This document shows positions 26,196 to 36,600 of a DNA stretch of 52,479 bases, in pieces (positions within the stretch are counted from its first letter, which is position 1; the number at the start of each line of letters is the position of its first letter). The notes under the pieces were generated by a model. It saw only the letters and a list, made by a program, of their open reading frames with translations. It did no database searches and was not told the origin of the DNA. The DNA lies in assembly GCA_021205245.1 (NCBI GenBank), contig JAJPXZ010000185.1:1-52479 (forward strand), in the 5' to 3' direction. Position numbers and translations under genes: made by a program. Source of the stretch: Planctomycetaceae bacterium (GTDB taxonomy: Bacteria > Planctomycetota > SZUA-567).

Positions 26196-26954
26196 ATGGA
26201 CAACGCAATTACCCACACGATGAAGGATGGCTACCACGTCTATCAAGTCGGCGGAGACGTTGATTTCTATGACCTGTTCACGCGATTCCGCGACGGTTCG
26301 CTCGCGGGTAAACAACTCACCAATGCGGCGCGGGAGCGCGACGTCTACCTGCTCGAAGACGGCGGACGGCGCTTTGTCCTGAAGTGGGATCACGGCGGCT
26401 GGGGCTTTGGCGGCGAAGGACGGCTGGAACGATTCTTCTGGCGCTTTGTGCGCGGGCCATATTATTCGCGGCTGCTGCGGCGGGTCGACCGCGCCTGGCA
26501 CAACGGCTGCCATGCCATGCAACGGGTCTTCATGGTGGCGGAACGGCGTACCGCCCATTATCCGCACGAAGCGGTGGTGCTGCTGGAATACATCGAAGGC
26601 CGCGAAATCGGTGCGGAGTGGCCGGATTACACCGAGGGCGTGGCGACCTGCATTCAGAGCCTGCACGCCAACGGTTTGGCCGTCTGCGACGTGAACGAAC
26701 ACAACTTCCTCGTCACAGCGGACGGCATCCGCGCCATCGACCTTGTCTGCCGGGGCAATCCGCGCCTCGACAGGATGAAGGACGTCGTCCGGGCGAAACG
26801 TATCTTCGGCATCGAACTACCGGTGCGGGGCGTCCTCGATACATTGGTCCACCGGGGTCTGACCTTGTTTCAGGACTACCGGTCCCGCTACGTCGCCCGC
26901 AAGCGCGCCCGACGCGAACTCACCCGCGAGAAGAAATTCAGGGGCGGGAGGTAA
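26196..26954 (+). CDS. RfaY/WaaY-like lipopolysaccharide core kinase
   Basis: A 252-residue protein of the protein-kinase-like fold. The Lys-bearing strand RFVLKWD, HEAVVLLEYIEG, the catalytic loop VCDVNEHNFLV (Asp and Asn at the expected spacing) and IRAIDL (the metal-binding Asp) resemble LPS heptose kinases and related sugar kinases. The usual HGD is CD here, so the His is missing. GAGCGGC precedes the ATG and the start is 9 bases after cobS, so it is the last gene of the cobalamin cluster. Its 3' end overlaps the convergent aminopeptidase gene by 17 bases. It is likely a lipid/sugar kinase of the envelope; a cobalamin role is not supported. Confidence 0.7.
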   Translation: MDNAITHTMKDGYHVYQVGGDVDFYDLFTRFRDGSLAGKQLTNAARERDVYLLEDGGRRFVLKWDHGGWGFGGEGRLERFFWRFVRGPYYSRLLRRVDRAWHNGCHAMQRVFMVAERRTAHYPHEAVVLLEYIEGREIGAEWPDYTEGVATCIQSLHANGLAVCDVNEHNFLVTADGIRAIDLVCRGNPRLDRMKDVVRAKRIFGIELPVRGVLDTLVHRGLTLFQDYRSRYVARKRARRELTREKKFRGGR

Positions 26955-28233
26955 CCATATCGTAAAAGGCGCGGAACGCCTTGGCCGAATAGACCGCGTC
27001 GTCCACGTGGCCAGTCTCCCGTATCGAGTGCATCGCCAATATCGGCGCGCCCACATCAACGGTGGCTATGCCGGTGTGTTTGGACATGGCCGGCCCGATG
27101 GTGGAGCCGCCGGCGATGTCGGAGCGGTTGACATAGCGTTGCACCGGCACGCCCGCTTCTTCGCAGACCTGGGCGAACCAGGCAGCCGTCACGCCGTTGG
27201 TGGTATATTTTTGCGCAGCCGAATACTTGATGGTCGGGCCGCCGCCGAGAACCGGGCGGTTGATCGGGTCATGTTTGTCCGGGTGGTTCGGGTGGACGGC
27301 ATGGGCGGCGTCTGCGGAGATGGCGGCCGAATTGGCGCAGGCCTGGAGATAGTCTGATTCATCGCCGCCAAGCGCCCGCACCAGCCGCAGCAGAACGCCC
27401 CCGAGGAATTCCGAATCCGCGCCGGGCGCGGTGGCGCTGCCCACCTCTTCATTATCGAAAAACGCCACTACCTTTGTTGCCGCCACACCGGAATGGATGA
27501 TGCCGTCGAGGGCGGCATAGACCATGGTCAGGTTGTCCTGGCGCGAGGCGGACAGGAGATCGCCCATGCGGCAGCCTGGTTCAGCTTCATAAAGAAACGC
27601 ATCGTAGTCGACAAGCGCCTCCGGTCCTGTGTTCACCTCGGCGGCGATAATGCCGGCCAGCCACCCGCCCGGATTGTCGATTCCCTTGGCGCGCCCGATC
27701 AGCGGCAGCATGTCCACTTGTTTATTGTAGGCATAGCCGTCGTTGATGCTGCGGTTCAGGTGAATGGCGAGGTTGGGGATGACGGCGAGGGGGCGGCTGC
27801 AATCGAAGAGCCGCTCCTCCAGCCAGTCGCCATGCAAGACCACCGCCCGGCCCGCCAATGACAGCGGCCGGTCGAGCCAGGTGGAGAGGATGGCTCCGCC
27901 GTAGGATTCGGTGTTCAGCTTAATATAGCCGTCTTGCGTGACGATGCAGGGTCCAGGCTTCGCCTTGAACGACGGCGAATCGGTATGCGCGCCAATGATG
28001 CGGAAACCGTCGTCGGCGAGGTCACCCTTGCCGATTTCGAACGCGATGACGGCGGAGCGGTTGCGTATAAGGAAATACTTGCCGCCTTTATCCAGCCGCC
28101 AGGCTTCGCCTTCGCGTAGTTGTTTAAAGCCGGCCGCCTCGAGGCGGGATGCGACGTTCGCCGCAGCGTGGAACGAGGTGACGCTCCGGTTGCAGAAATC
28201 CAACAGTCCGTCGGCGAATGCTTCGCGTTGCAT
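26938..28233 (-). CDS. M18-family aspartyl/glutamyl aminopeptidase
   Basis: A 431-residue cytosolic di-zinc aminopeptidase. Metal and catalytic motifs are clear: GAHTDSPSFKAKP (first zinc His and the adjacent Asp), FFDNEEVGSATAPGADS (catalytic Glu pair) and the late ATVDVGAPILAMHSIRET with the final metal His. Size and motifs fit the bacterial ApeB form of M18. AAGGAG precedes the ATG, 12 bases after the DUF2161 gene, so it is the third gene of the rtcB operon. The 3' end overlaps the kinase-like gene on the opposite strand by 17 bases. Confidence 0.94.
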   Translation of the reverse strand: MQREAFADGLLDFCNRSVTSFHAAANVASRLEAAGFKQLREGEAWRLDKGGKYFLIRNRSAVIAFEIGKGDLADDGFRIIGAHTDSPSFKAKPGPCIVTQDGYIKLNTESYGGAILSTWLDRPLSLAGRAVVLHGDWLEERLFDCSRPLAVIPNLAIHLNRSINDGYAYNKQVDMLPLIGRAKGIDNPGGWLAGIIAAEVNTGPEALVDYDAFLYEAEPGCRMGDLLSASRQDNLTMVYAALDGIIHSGVAATKVVAFFDNEEVGSATAPGADSEFLGGVLLRLVRALGGDESDYLQACANSAAISADAAHAVHPNHPDKHDPINRPVLGGGPTIKYSAAQKYTTNGVTAAWFAQVCEEAGVPVQRYVNRSDIAGGSTIGPAMSKHTGIATVDVGAPILAMHSIRETGHVDDAVYSAKAFRAFYDMVTSRP

Positions 28234-28245
28234 GGTTGCATCTCC

Positions 28246-28959
28246 TTATGCGCTGCGATTGGTCTTGTCCAACTTTTCCCGCCACATTTCCGCCAGTTCT
28301 CCGAACTCCTCCAGCGCCTTGTGGCCGTCCCGGGTCAGGCCGTATTTGCCGACGCCGAGGCGCTCGAACCAGCCGTAATGGTTGGCGCGGAGGATTTCGC
28401 CCGCTTTTTTGGATATCCCCAGCGCGGTCACTTCCCGTGGCGCAGCGACGCCAAGCCGCTCAAGCCCGGCCGCGACGGCAAGGGCGGTCTCGCGGTAGGC
28501 AGTCATGAGCGGGCGGCCGACCGAGCCGCCCAGATTGCAGTCGAGGCTGCGGCCATCCATCTCGGTCAGGAGGCGGCGCGTCGGCGCGGCCTGGGTGCGC
28601 CGTTCCGATTTCACCGGATGGAACGCCACCTCGACGTACGGCTTCGGTGAGTCCATGTAGACGAGTATGAGGCCGACCTCGAGCCGCTTGAGGAGCCGCT
28701 CCAGCTCGCGCCAGCGTTTGTCGCGGGTTTTCGGCGACGGCACGGCGGCATAGACCGCCACGCGCATCTGTTGCCGCTTCACCACCTGCAGGAGCAGGTC
28801 GAGATTGATGGAGCGCTTGAGTTCAATGACGATGACGTCGTCGCCACGGCGGGCGACAACGTCGCAGTCGTTCACTTCGGCCCTGACTTCATAGCCGTCC
28901 TTTTCCAGCCATTTCTTGATTGCCGGATAAAGATCGGCTTCGCGTTTGGCTCCCGCCAT
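28246..28959 (-). CDS. DUF2161 PD-(D/E)XK-like nuclease-fold protein
   Basis: A 237-residue two-part protein. The N-terminal half carries a PD-(D/E)XK-like core: YPAIKKWLEKDGYEVRAEVNDCDVVARRGDDVIVIELKRS, in which the Asp (DCDVV) and E-x-K (IELKR) occupy the expected active-site positions. The C-terminal half (about residues 165-237) looks like a winged-helix domain (VTALGISKKAGEILRANHYGWFERLGVGKYGLTRDGHKAL). The family name DUF2161 is from memory. The start codon ATG overlaps the rtcB stop (TGATG) and GGGAGG lies just upstream, so it is translationally coupled to rtcB. Nuclease activity is inferred from fold only. Confidence 0.78.
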   Translation of the reverse strand: MAGAKREADLYPAIKKWLEKDGYEVRAEVNDCDVVARRGDDVIVIELKRSINLDLLLQVVKRQQMRVAVYAAVPSPKTRDKRWRELERLLKRLEVGLILVYMDSPKPYVEVAFHPVKSERRTQAAPTRRLLTEMDGRSLDCNLGGSVGRPLMTAYRETALAVAAGLERLGVAAPREVTALGISKKAGEILRANHYGWFERLGVGKYGLTRDGHKALEEFGELAEMWREKLDKTNRSA

Positions 28960-30161
28960 CAATCCTCCCCCCGCTCGCGGCCGTCTGCCATCCGCACCAG
29001 CTTTGGATCGAAACGGGCGACGATGTCGACCAGCTCCGCCTGCTGGCGCATGACTGCCTCGATATCCTTGTACGCCATCGGGCATTCGTCGACACCGGCT
29101 GAAAGAAGCGTGACGCCGCGTTCGTTCAGGAAATCCTTCATGCCCCGGGCGGTGAAGGTTGCGCGAGCGGCATTACGGCTCATGCGCCTGCCGGCTCCGT
29201 GCGAGGCCGACCGGAGTGACGCTGCCTCGCCCCGACCCCGCACGACGAATCCGGGCGTACCCATCGATCCCGGGATGACGCCAAGCACGCCCGCGCCGGC
29301 AGGGGTCGCGCCTTTCCGATGGACAACGACGTCGCGGCCGCCATGCTCTTCGCGCCAGGCGAAGTTATGGTGGTTTTCGACATCGGCGATGACTTCGGCC
29401 CCAAGGTGCTTCGCTATCTGGCGGTGGATTATCTGATGGTTCGCGGCAGCGTAGCGACCGAGTAATTCCATTGCGGCCCAGTATTCCTGCCCCTCGTGCG
29501 AATCGAGATCGAACCAGGCGAGGGTGGACAAGTGCTTAGGCAGATCAGGGCGGAGCTTTGCCGCCAATTTGGAATAGTGCTGGGCGACAGAACCGCCGAC
29601 GCCGCGCGATCCCGAATGCGAGAGCAGGGCCAGATAGGTACCGGCGGCGAGGTCGCCGCCATGGCGGCCGGCGCGGGACGGATCGCTCCATAGCATCGTG
29701 GGGTGTTGCAGAGTGAGGATGCCGAATTCAACAAAATGATTGCCCGAGCCGGACGTGCCCAATTGATCCCACGCCTTCGACTTGTTGGCGCGGGTGACGG
29801 GCGAGACGTCCCAGTCCTCGTCCATGACCGCGTGGGCGTGACGTTTTTTTACCTTGGCCCCGAGGCCGAAGTGGGTCTCGCGGACGAGGGCGTTCTTGAG
29901 CCGGTCGGGCTGGCTGGTGAGCGTCGCGGGCGGGAGGTCGAGCACGCTCAGCTTCATCCGGCAGGCGATATCCATGCCGACCGCGTAGGGGATGACGGCA
30001 TTGTCGGTGGCGAGGACGCCGCCAATGGGGAGGCCGTAGCCCTGGTGGGCGTCGGGCATGAGCGCGGCCGCGACGGAAATGGGCAGCGCGCAAGCGTTGT
30101 CCATCTGGTCGAGAGCGGTCTTTTCGATGTCTTCGCCCCAGCGGGCGTATGCTATTTCCAT
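28959..30161 (-). CDS. rtcB: RtcB-type RNA ligase
   Basis: A 400-residue GTP- and Mn-dependent ligase that joins RNA 2',3'-cyclic phosphate (or 3'-phosphate) to 5'-OH ends. Motifs are MPDAHQGYGLPIGGV, VGMDIACRM (metal Cys; the more frequent form is DIGCGM), SGSGNHFVE, LLSHSGSRGVG, DVENHHNFAWREEH, the guanylylated His in VVVHRKGATPA, IPGSMGTPGFVV and DECPMAYKD. All catalytic residues I know are present. It heads a three-gene operon with the DUF2161 nuclease-like protein and the M18 aminopeptidase. There is no RtcA or archease gene nearby. Confidence 0.95.
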   Translation of the reverse strand: MEIAYARWGEDIEKTALDQMDNACALPISVAAALMPDAHQGYGLPIGGVLATDNAVIPYAVGMDIACRMKLSVLDLPPATLTSQPDRLKNALVRETHFGLGAKVKKRHAHAVMDEDWDVSPVTRANKSKAWDQLGTSGSGNHFVEFGILTLQHPTMLWSDPSRAGRHGGDLAAGTYLALLSHSGSRGVGGSVAQHYSKLAAKLRPDLPKHLSTLAWFDLDSHEGQEYWAAMELLGRYAAANHQIIHRQIAKHLGAEVIADVENHHNFAWREEHGGRDVVVHRKGATPAGAGVLGVIPGSMGTPGFVVRGRGEAASLRSASHGAGRRMSRNAARATFTARGMKDFLNERGVTLLSAGVDECPMAYKDIEAVMRQQAELVDIVARFDPKLVRMADGRERGED

Positions 30162-30188
30162 CCGTTTATCCTTTGTGCGACCCCTTTA

Positions 30189-30217
30189 TTGATACCGATC
30201 CCGAGGGGAGGTGTCGA
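30189..30217 (-). promoter_or_regulatory. Predicted promoter of the rtcB operon
   Basis: Minus strand: TCGACA (30217-30212), 17-bp spacer, TATCAA (30194-30189), just after the tex terminator and about 30 bases before the rtcB start. AAGGAT is the ribosome-binding site. Confidence 0.5.
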
Positions 30218-30252
30218 CCTAATTTTCCGGAATGAGTTGAGGCGGCGGGCAT

Positions 30253-30280
30253 AAAAAAAGCCCCGGCTTAGCGCCGGGAC
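30253..30280 (-). terminator. Intrinsic terminator of tex
   Basis: Minus strand: stem CCCGGC / GCCGGG flanked by extra G-C pairs, TAA-containing loop, then seven T. It overlaps the last codons of tex or lies within 15 bases of the stop, and separates the tex transcript from the rtcB operon. Confidence 0.88.
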
Positions 30281-32412
30281 TTGAGTGAGAGCGAGATTCT
30301 TCGTCGCTCGAGATCCACCTCGAGCACGCGCGCCTTGACCCTTTGGCCAACCTTGACCACGTCGGCGGGGTTTTTGACAAAGACGTCGGCGAGCTGGCTG
30401 ACGTGGGCCAAGCCGTCCTGGTGGACGCCGACATCGATGAACGCGCCGAAATTGGTGACGTTCGTGACGATGCCTGGCAGCTCCATGCCGGGCTGGACGT
30501 CCTTCAATTCGTGCACGCCGTCGGCAAAGGAAAACACCTCGAACCCGGCGCGTGGGTCGCGGCCGGGCTTGGCCAGTTCGGCCAGAATGTCGGTGATGGT
30601 CGGCAGGCCGACGTCGCCGCCGACGTAGTCCCCCGCCTTGATGCGGCTCCGGAGGCCGCTGTCGCGCATGAGATCGGCGACGCCGCACCCAAGGTCCGAT
30701 GCCATCTGCGCCACCAGTTTGTAGCGCTCGGGATGCACGGCACTGGCGTCGAGGGGATTTTTGCCGCCGGAGATACGCAGGAATCCGGCGCATTGTTCGA
30801 ACGCCTTGGGGCCGAGACGGGCGACCTTCTTCAAGTCGGTGCGTGAAGAAAATGGCCCATTATCGTCGCGATGCTTAACGATATTTTTCGCCAGCGTGTT
30901 GTTCAATCCGGAGACGTAGGACAACAGCGGCGCGGAGGCAGTGTTCACTTCAACGCCAACAGCGTTGACGCAATGCACCACCATGTCGTCGAGCGCACCC
31001 TTCAGGAGCTTCTGGTCGACGTCGTGCTGGTATTGGCCGACGCCGATGGCTTTGGGGTCAATCTTCACCAATTCGGCCAGCGGGTCCATCAGCCGGCGGG
31101 CGATGGAGACGGCGCCACGGACGGTGACATCCTTATCGGGGAATTCTTCGCGGGCGATGTCGGAGGCGGAATACACCGATGCGCCGGATTCATTCACCAC
31201 CACGACGGCGACGGTGGGCGGCAAATTGAGTTCACGGACAAACGCTTCTGTCTCACGGGAGGCGGTGCCGTTCCCGATGGCGATGGCTTCGATAAAGTAT
31301 TTCTCGCACAGGGCGCGGACAGTCGTGGCGGCCTCTTCCTTCTTCTGCTGGCCGGTGGTGGGGAAGATAACCGTGTCGAACAGGAGCTTCCCTTGGCTGT
31401 CAAGGACAACTGTCTTGCAGCCGGTGCGGAAGCCTGGGTCGAGACCGAGGGTGATCTTGCGGCCGAGGGGAGGGGAGAGCAATAACTCGCCGAGGTTTTG
31501 CGCAAAGACGCGGATGGCTTCCTCATCGGCGAGACGCTTGGCTTCGGCGCGCGTTTCGTTTTCGAGTGACGGCGCGGCGAGACGGGCATATCCGTCGACC
31601 AGGGCTTCGTCAACCTGTTGTGATGCCGGACCGTCGCCTTTGAGCCAGCGGCGGCGGATGCGCTTCATAGCCTCTTCCTCGGACGGACGCAAACTCAGCT
31701 TCAGCACCTTTTCCTCTTCACCCCGGAACAGGGCGAGGACGCGGTGGCTGGGGGCTTTGGCAATCGGTTCCGACCAATTGAAATAATCACGGAACTTCGC
31801 GCCCTCGGTCTCCTTGCCCGCATCGACCACCGAGGACATCGTGCCCCGATTCCAGAACAGGTCGCGGAGCTCGCCCCGGGTGGCGGCGTCCTCGGCCATC
31901 ATTTCGGCAATGATGTCGCGCGCACCCGCCAGAGCGGCTTCGTTGTCCGGCACGCCTTTTTCGGTATCGACAAAGGCGGCGGCTTCGGCTAGCGGATTTG
32001 TGTCGCGGCTTTGCGCGAGAAGCAGCGTGGCCAGCGGTTCGAGGCCGCGTTCGCGCGCCTGCATGGCGCGGGTGCGGCGCTTCGGCTTGTACGGGAGGTA
32101 AATGTCCTCGAGGACCGCCATGGTGTCGGCTGCGTTGATGGCCTGCTGTAGTTCGGGCGTCAACAGTTCACGCTCGGTGAGCGAGGAAAGGATGGCCTCG
32201 CGGCGTTCGTGCAGCTTGACTAAGGCGGCGTTCCTGTCGCGGATGTCGGCGATGACCGTCTCGTCCAGTCCACCGGTGGCTTCCTTGCGGTAGCGGGCGA
32301 TGAAGGGTATGGTGGCGTCACCGTCCAGCATCTCCAGAACGGCCTGTACCTGGGCGGGACGGAGGTTCAGTTCCTTGGCGATGGGGTCGGTAAAGTTTGG
32401 GGCTTCGGCCAT
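30268..32412 (-). CDS. tex: Tex-family RNA-binding transcription accessory protein
   Basis: A 714-residue nucleic-acid-binding protein with helical N-terminus (IAKELNLRPAQVQAVLEMLDGDATIPFIARYRKEATGGLDE, the family hallmark), YqgF-like nuclease-fold domain (LGLDPGFRTGCKTVVLD), two helix-hairpin-helix motifs (GLNNTLAKNIVKHRDDNGPF) and a C-terminal S1 domain (about 640-710, GIVTNVTNFGAFIDVGVHQDGLAHVSQL). Length is a little short of the usual 770 but all domains are present. It begins 18 bases after carA and ends at a strong terminator, so it is the last gene of the glnA-to-tex cluster. A functional link to nitrogen metabolism is not known. Confidence 0.95.
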   Translation of the reverse strand: MAEAPNFTDPIAKELNLRPAQVQAVLEMLDGDATIPFIARYRKEATGGLDETVIADIRDRNAALVKLHERREAILSSLTERELLTPELQQAINAADTMAVLEDIYLPYKPKRRTRAMQARERGLEPLATLLLAQSRDTNPLAEAAAFVDTEKGVPDNEAALAGARDIIAEMMAEDAATRGELRDLFWNRGTMSSVVDAGKETEGAKFRDYFNWSEPIAKAPSHRVLALFRGEEEKVLKLSLRPSEEEAMKRIRRRWLKGDGPASQQVDEALVDGYARLAAPSLENETRAEAKRLADEEAIRVFAQNLGELLLSPPLGRKITLGLDPGFRTGCKTVVLDSQGKLLFDTVIFPTTGQQKKEEAATTVRALCEKYFIEAIAIGNGTASRETEAFVRELNLPPTVAVVVVNESGASVYSASDIAREEFPDKDVTVRGAVSIARRLMDPLAELVKIDPKAIGVGQYQHDVDQKLLKGALDDMVVHCVNAVGVEVNTASAPLLSYVSGLNNTLAKNIVKHRDDNGPFSSRTDLKKVARLGPKAFEQCAGFLRISGGKNPLDASAVHPERYKLVAQMASDLGCGVADLMRDSGLRSRIKAGDYVGGDVGLPTITDILAELAKPGRDPRAGFEVFSFADGVHELKDVQPGMELPGIVTNVTNFGAFIDVGVHQDGLAHVSQLADVFVKNPADVVKVGQRVKARVLEVDLERRRISLSLKSRR

Positions 32413-32430
32413 ATGACGTGGTGCTCCGGG

Positions 32431-33600
32431 TTATTTGGATTCACGGATCAGTTTGTGGAACTCACCGAACAGCGGGTCGGCGTCGTGCGGGCCGGGTGCG
32501 GCTTCTGGGTGGAACTGCACCGAGAACGCGGGATACTCGCGCGACCGCAGTCCTTCGACCGAACCGTCGTTGAGGCTGCGGTGGGTAATTTCCACCGTCT
32601 TGTCGGAAAGCGTTTCGGCGCGGAGCGCGTAGTTGTGGTTTTGCGACGTGATCAGGGTGCGATTGTGGGCCTCGTCCTTGACCGGATGGTTGCAGCCGTG
32701 GTGGCCAAAGGGGAGCTTGTAGGTCTCGCCGCCAAGGGCGATGCCGAGAAGCTGGTGGCCGAGGCAGATGCCCATCAGGGGCAGCTTGCCAAGGAGGCCG
32801 CGAATCGCCTCGGCGGCATAGCCGACCGCCGCCGGGTCGGCGGGGCCGTTCGAGAGAAATACCCCGTCCGGCTTCATGGCGAGGACGTCGGCGGCTTTTG
32901 TCGTCGCCGGGACGACTGTCACCGATAACCCGGCGCGCCGGAGCGAGCGGAGGATGTTCCACTTGATGCCGAAGTCGTAGGCGACGACCCAGGAGTCCGC
33001 CGGCGGCAGGATTTCGCCATTATTCGGGAAGGAGACGGTGAGGCGGTTGTCGGCGTCCCAGCGGTACGTTTCCGGGCAGGTGACGCGGGAGACATAGTCC
33101 TGGCCGGTGAGGCCCTCCCAGGCGCGGGCTTTTTCAACTGCTTCCGACTCGGACACGCTGCCGCTGACGCACAGGTACGATTTCATCGCGCCCTTGTCGC
33201 GGAGAATGGTGGTGAGGGCGCGGGTGTCGATGCCTGCTATGGCGGGGGTGCCGCGACTGGCGAGGGCGGCGCAGACGTCTTCTCGTGAGCGCCAGTTCGA
33301 CGGCGGCGAGACGCGGTGGACAATCAGGCCGGAGGCGAAAAATCCCCGCGACTCCATGTCCTCGGCGTTGACGCCGTAATTGCCGATCTCCGGCGCGGTG
33401 AGGCAGACGAACTGCCCGGCGTAGGAGGGGTCGGAGAGGATTTCCTGGTAGCCGGTCATGCCGGTGTTGAACACCGCTTCGCCGACCCGGTCTTCAGGCG
33501 CGCCGATGGAGTAGCCGCGAAAGATGCTGCCGTCCTCGAGGGCGAGGAAAGCCTTCTGTTCGCGCACTTCCGTCCAGTTGTAATCGTGTACTGTTTTCAT
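32431..33600 (-). CDS. carA: Carbamoyl-phosphate synthase small subunit
   Basis: A 389-residue glutaminase subunit supplying ammonia to CarB for carbamoyl phosphate (pyrimidine and arginine synthesis). The N-terminal CPSase domain ([31 protein letters not shown]) precedes the class I amidotransferase domain with nucleophile [11 protein letters not shown], and the late HGCNHPV and SVQFHPEA triad His-Glu. It starts 25 bases after carB, reversing the usual carA-carB order. Tex follows after 18 bases. Confidence 0.96.
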   Translation of the reverse strand: MKTVHDYNWTEVREQKAFLALEDGSIFRGYSIGAPEDRVGEAVFNTGMTGYQEILSDPSYAGQFVCLTAPEIGNYGVNAEDMESRGFFASGLIVHRVSPPSNWRSREDVCAALASRGTPAIAGIDTRALTTILRDKGAMKSYLCVSGSVSESEAVEKARAWEGLTGQDYVSRVTCPETYRWDADNRLTVSFPNNGEILPPADSWVVAYDFGIKWNILRSLRRAGLSVTVVPATTKAADVLAMKPDGVFLSNGPADPAAVGYAAEAIRGLLGKLPLMGICLGHQLLGIALGGETYKLPFGHHGCNHPVKDEAHNRTLITSQNHNYALRAETLSDKTVEITHRSLNDGSVEGLRSREYPAFSVQFHPEAAPGPHDADPLFGEFHKLIRESK

Positions 33601-33625
33601 GAGAAACCTTTTTTTCGCGTAATTG

Positions 33626-36600
33626 CTAGCGGACGGCGACGGGCCGGGTGGGCAGGCTCACCCGAAGGCCAAGGCGGTTGTACTCCTGCAGGCTGCAGAT
33701 TTCCAGGCGGTTGTGGTGGCGGCGCATCATCTCCAGCCCCTCGATTGCGGCCCGCAGGCCGTCGACGGTGGTGGTGATGGGGATGCCGCGCATGACCGCC
33801 ATGGAACGCATCCGCCCTTCGTCCGCGACCGGTTCCGCGCCCATTTCGATAGTGTTGATAATCCAAGCCACATCGCGTTCGTTCATAAGGTCGACCACGT
33901 TCGGGCGACCCCGGGTGATTTTGAAAATCGCCTGCGACGGGATGCCGGCGTTCCGGAGCGCTGTCGACGTGCCACGGGTGGCAAAGATGGTGAAGCCAAG
34001 ATCGATCAACCGACGCGCCAGCGGCAACGACGCTTCCTTGTCGGCGTCACGCAGGCTGAGGAAGATGTGGCCGGTTTGCGGGATGCGGTTCCCGGCGGCG
34101 AGCTGGCTCTTCAGGAAGGCGCAGCCGTTGACCCGGTCCATGCCCATCACTTCGCCGGTCGATTTCATCTCCGGCGACAACTGCACCGCCGAATGCGGGA
34201 AGCGGTTGAACGGGAACACCGCCTCCTTGACGGAATAGTGGCGCGGCCTCGGCTCTTCGACAAAGCCCATGTCGCGGAGCTTGAACCCGGCCATGCACAA
34301 GGACGCCAGCTTGGCCATCGGCACGCCGGTCGCCTTCGAGACAAACGGCACGGTGCGGCTGGCGCGCGGGTTAACTTCGAGGACGAAGATCTGGCCGCGC
34401 TGCACCGCGAACTGGACATTCATCAGGCCGCGCACATTCAGGGCGCGGGCCATGGCCGTGGTTTGCTCGCGGATAGCTTCGCGCGTTTGCTCCGGCAGGT
34501 TGGGGGGCGGCAGGGCGCAGGCCGAATCGCCCGAGTGGATGCCGGCGATTTCGATGTGTTCCATCATGCCGCCGACGACCACGTCGTCGCCGTCGGCGAG
34601 GCAGTCGACATCGACCTCGGTGGCTTGTTCGAGATAGTGGTCGATCAACACCGGGCTTTCAGCCGACACGTCCGGCAATGCGTGCATGTAGGATGCGAGT
34701 TCGTCCGGGTCGTGGATGATGGCCATGTTGCGCCCGCCCAGCACGAACGACGGCCGCGCCAGAATGGGGTAGCCGATTTCCTCCGCCACGTCGAGGGCCG
34801 AAGCGACATCGGCAGCCATGCCGTGGGGCGGCTGCTTGATGCCGAGGCGGTCCATGAGGTCGCCGAAGAGTTTGCGGTCCTCGGCCATGTCAATGCTTTC
34901 GGGCGAGGTGCCGATTATCTTCATGCCGTTCGCCTCGAGGGAACGGGCCAGGTTGAGAGGCGTTTGGCCGCCGAACTGGACGATAGCGCCGTCCGGGTTT
35001 TCGCGGTGGTGGATTTCCAGCACGTCCTCGAGGGTGAGCGGCTCGAAATAGAGGGTGTTGGCGGTGTCGTAATCGGTGGAGACGGTCTCCGGGTTCGAGT
35101 TCACCATGATGGTGCGATAGCCGGCACCCTTGAGCGCGTACGACGCGTGGCAGCAGCAATAATCGAACTCGATGCCCTGACCAATGCGGTTGGGACCGCC
35201 GCCGATAATCATGATGGACTGGCGCTCGTCATTTGCATCCAGTTGGGCCGAGACGGTCGAGCCATAGGTGGAGTAGTAGTATGGTGTCACCGAGACGAAT
35301 TCAGCCGCGCAGGTGTCGACCAATTGGAACGACGGCCGCAAATCCAGCTCGTGCCGCGCATCGCGGACCGCGTTCTCGTTCGCGCCGAGAAGGTGAGCGA
35401 GCTGGCGGTCGGAAAAGCCGAATGCCTTGGCCTGGTGAAAAAGCCGCGCGTCGCGACGCAACGTTCCCAGGCTCTTGACCTCGTCACGCAGGTGCTTGGC
35501 AAAAACAGCCAGTTCCTCTATTTCAGCCAGGAACCACGGGTCGATGCTGGTGATGGCGTGGACTTCTTCGACGCTCATGCCCATGGCGAACGCCTCGTGG
35601 ACAGCGTAGATGCGCTTGTCCGACGGGGTGGCGAGACCGCGACGGAATGCGTCCGGCGTGAGGTCGGCGAAGTCGTCCTTGCCGTCGGAGCCAAGCCCGG
35701 CTCGTCCGGTCTCGAGGCCTCGGAGGGCTTTCTGCAGCGCTTCCTTAAAGGTGCGGCCGATTGCCATCGTTTCGCCGACCGACTTCATCTGCGTCCCCAA
35801 GGTATTCGGCGTGCCGGGGAACTTTTCGAAATTGAAGCGGGGAGCCTTGACGACCACGTAGTCGAGCGCCGGTTCGAAGCAGGCGCTGGTCGCTTTGGTA
35901 ATGTCGTTCTGCAATTCGTCGAGCGCATAGCCGACCGCCAGCTTGGCGGCGATGCGGGCGATGGGGAAGCCGGTGGCCTTCGATGCCAGTGCCGACGACC
36001 GCGATACGCGCGGGTTCATCTCGATGACGACCATGCGGCCGTCTCGGGGATTGACGGCGAACTGCACGTTCGAGCCGCCAGTGTCGACGCCGATCTCGTT
36101 CATGACGGCGAGCGAGGCGTCGCGGAGCACCTGATACTCGCGGTCCGTCAAGGTCATTGCCGGGGCGACGGTGATGGAGTCGCCGGTGTGGACACCCATG
36201 GGATCGAGGTTTTCGATTGAACAGACGATGACCGCGTTCGAGTTCCGATCGCGCATGACTTCGAACTCGTATTCCTTCCAGCCGAGCAGCGACTCTTCGA
36301 TAAGAATTTCCGACGTCGGGCTGGCGGCGAGGCCGGCGGCCGCCATGCGGCTGAATTCCTCGTCGTTCTTGGCGATGCCGCCGCCGGAGCCGCCCAGGGT
36401 AAAGCCGGGCCGGATCACGACCGGCCACGAGCCAAGGCGGTTGCGGATGGTGATCGCTTCCTGCACTGTCGTCGCCGAGCCGGAACGGGCGCAGGACAGG
36501 CCGATGTTGTCCATTGCTTTCTTGAACAAGCCGCGATCTTCGGACTTGGCGATGGCTTCGGGGCTGGCCCCGATCATCTCCACCCCGTAGTCGGAGAGGA

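Noticed and set aside
33623..36220. An antisense open frame of 865 codons across carB
   Set aside because: Same composition effect; the sense strand encodes an intact carbamoyl-phosphate synthase.
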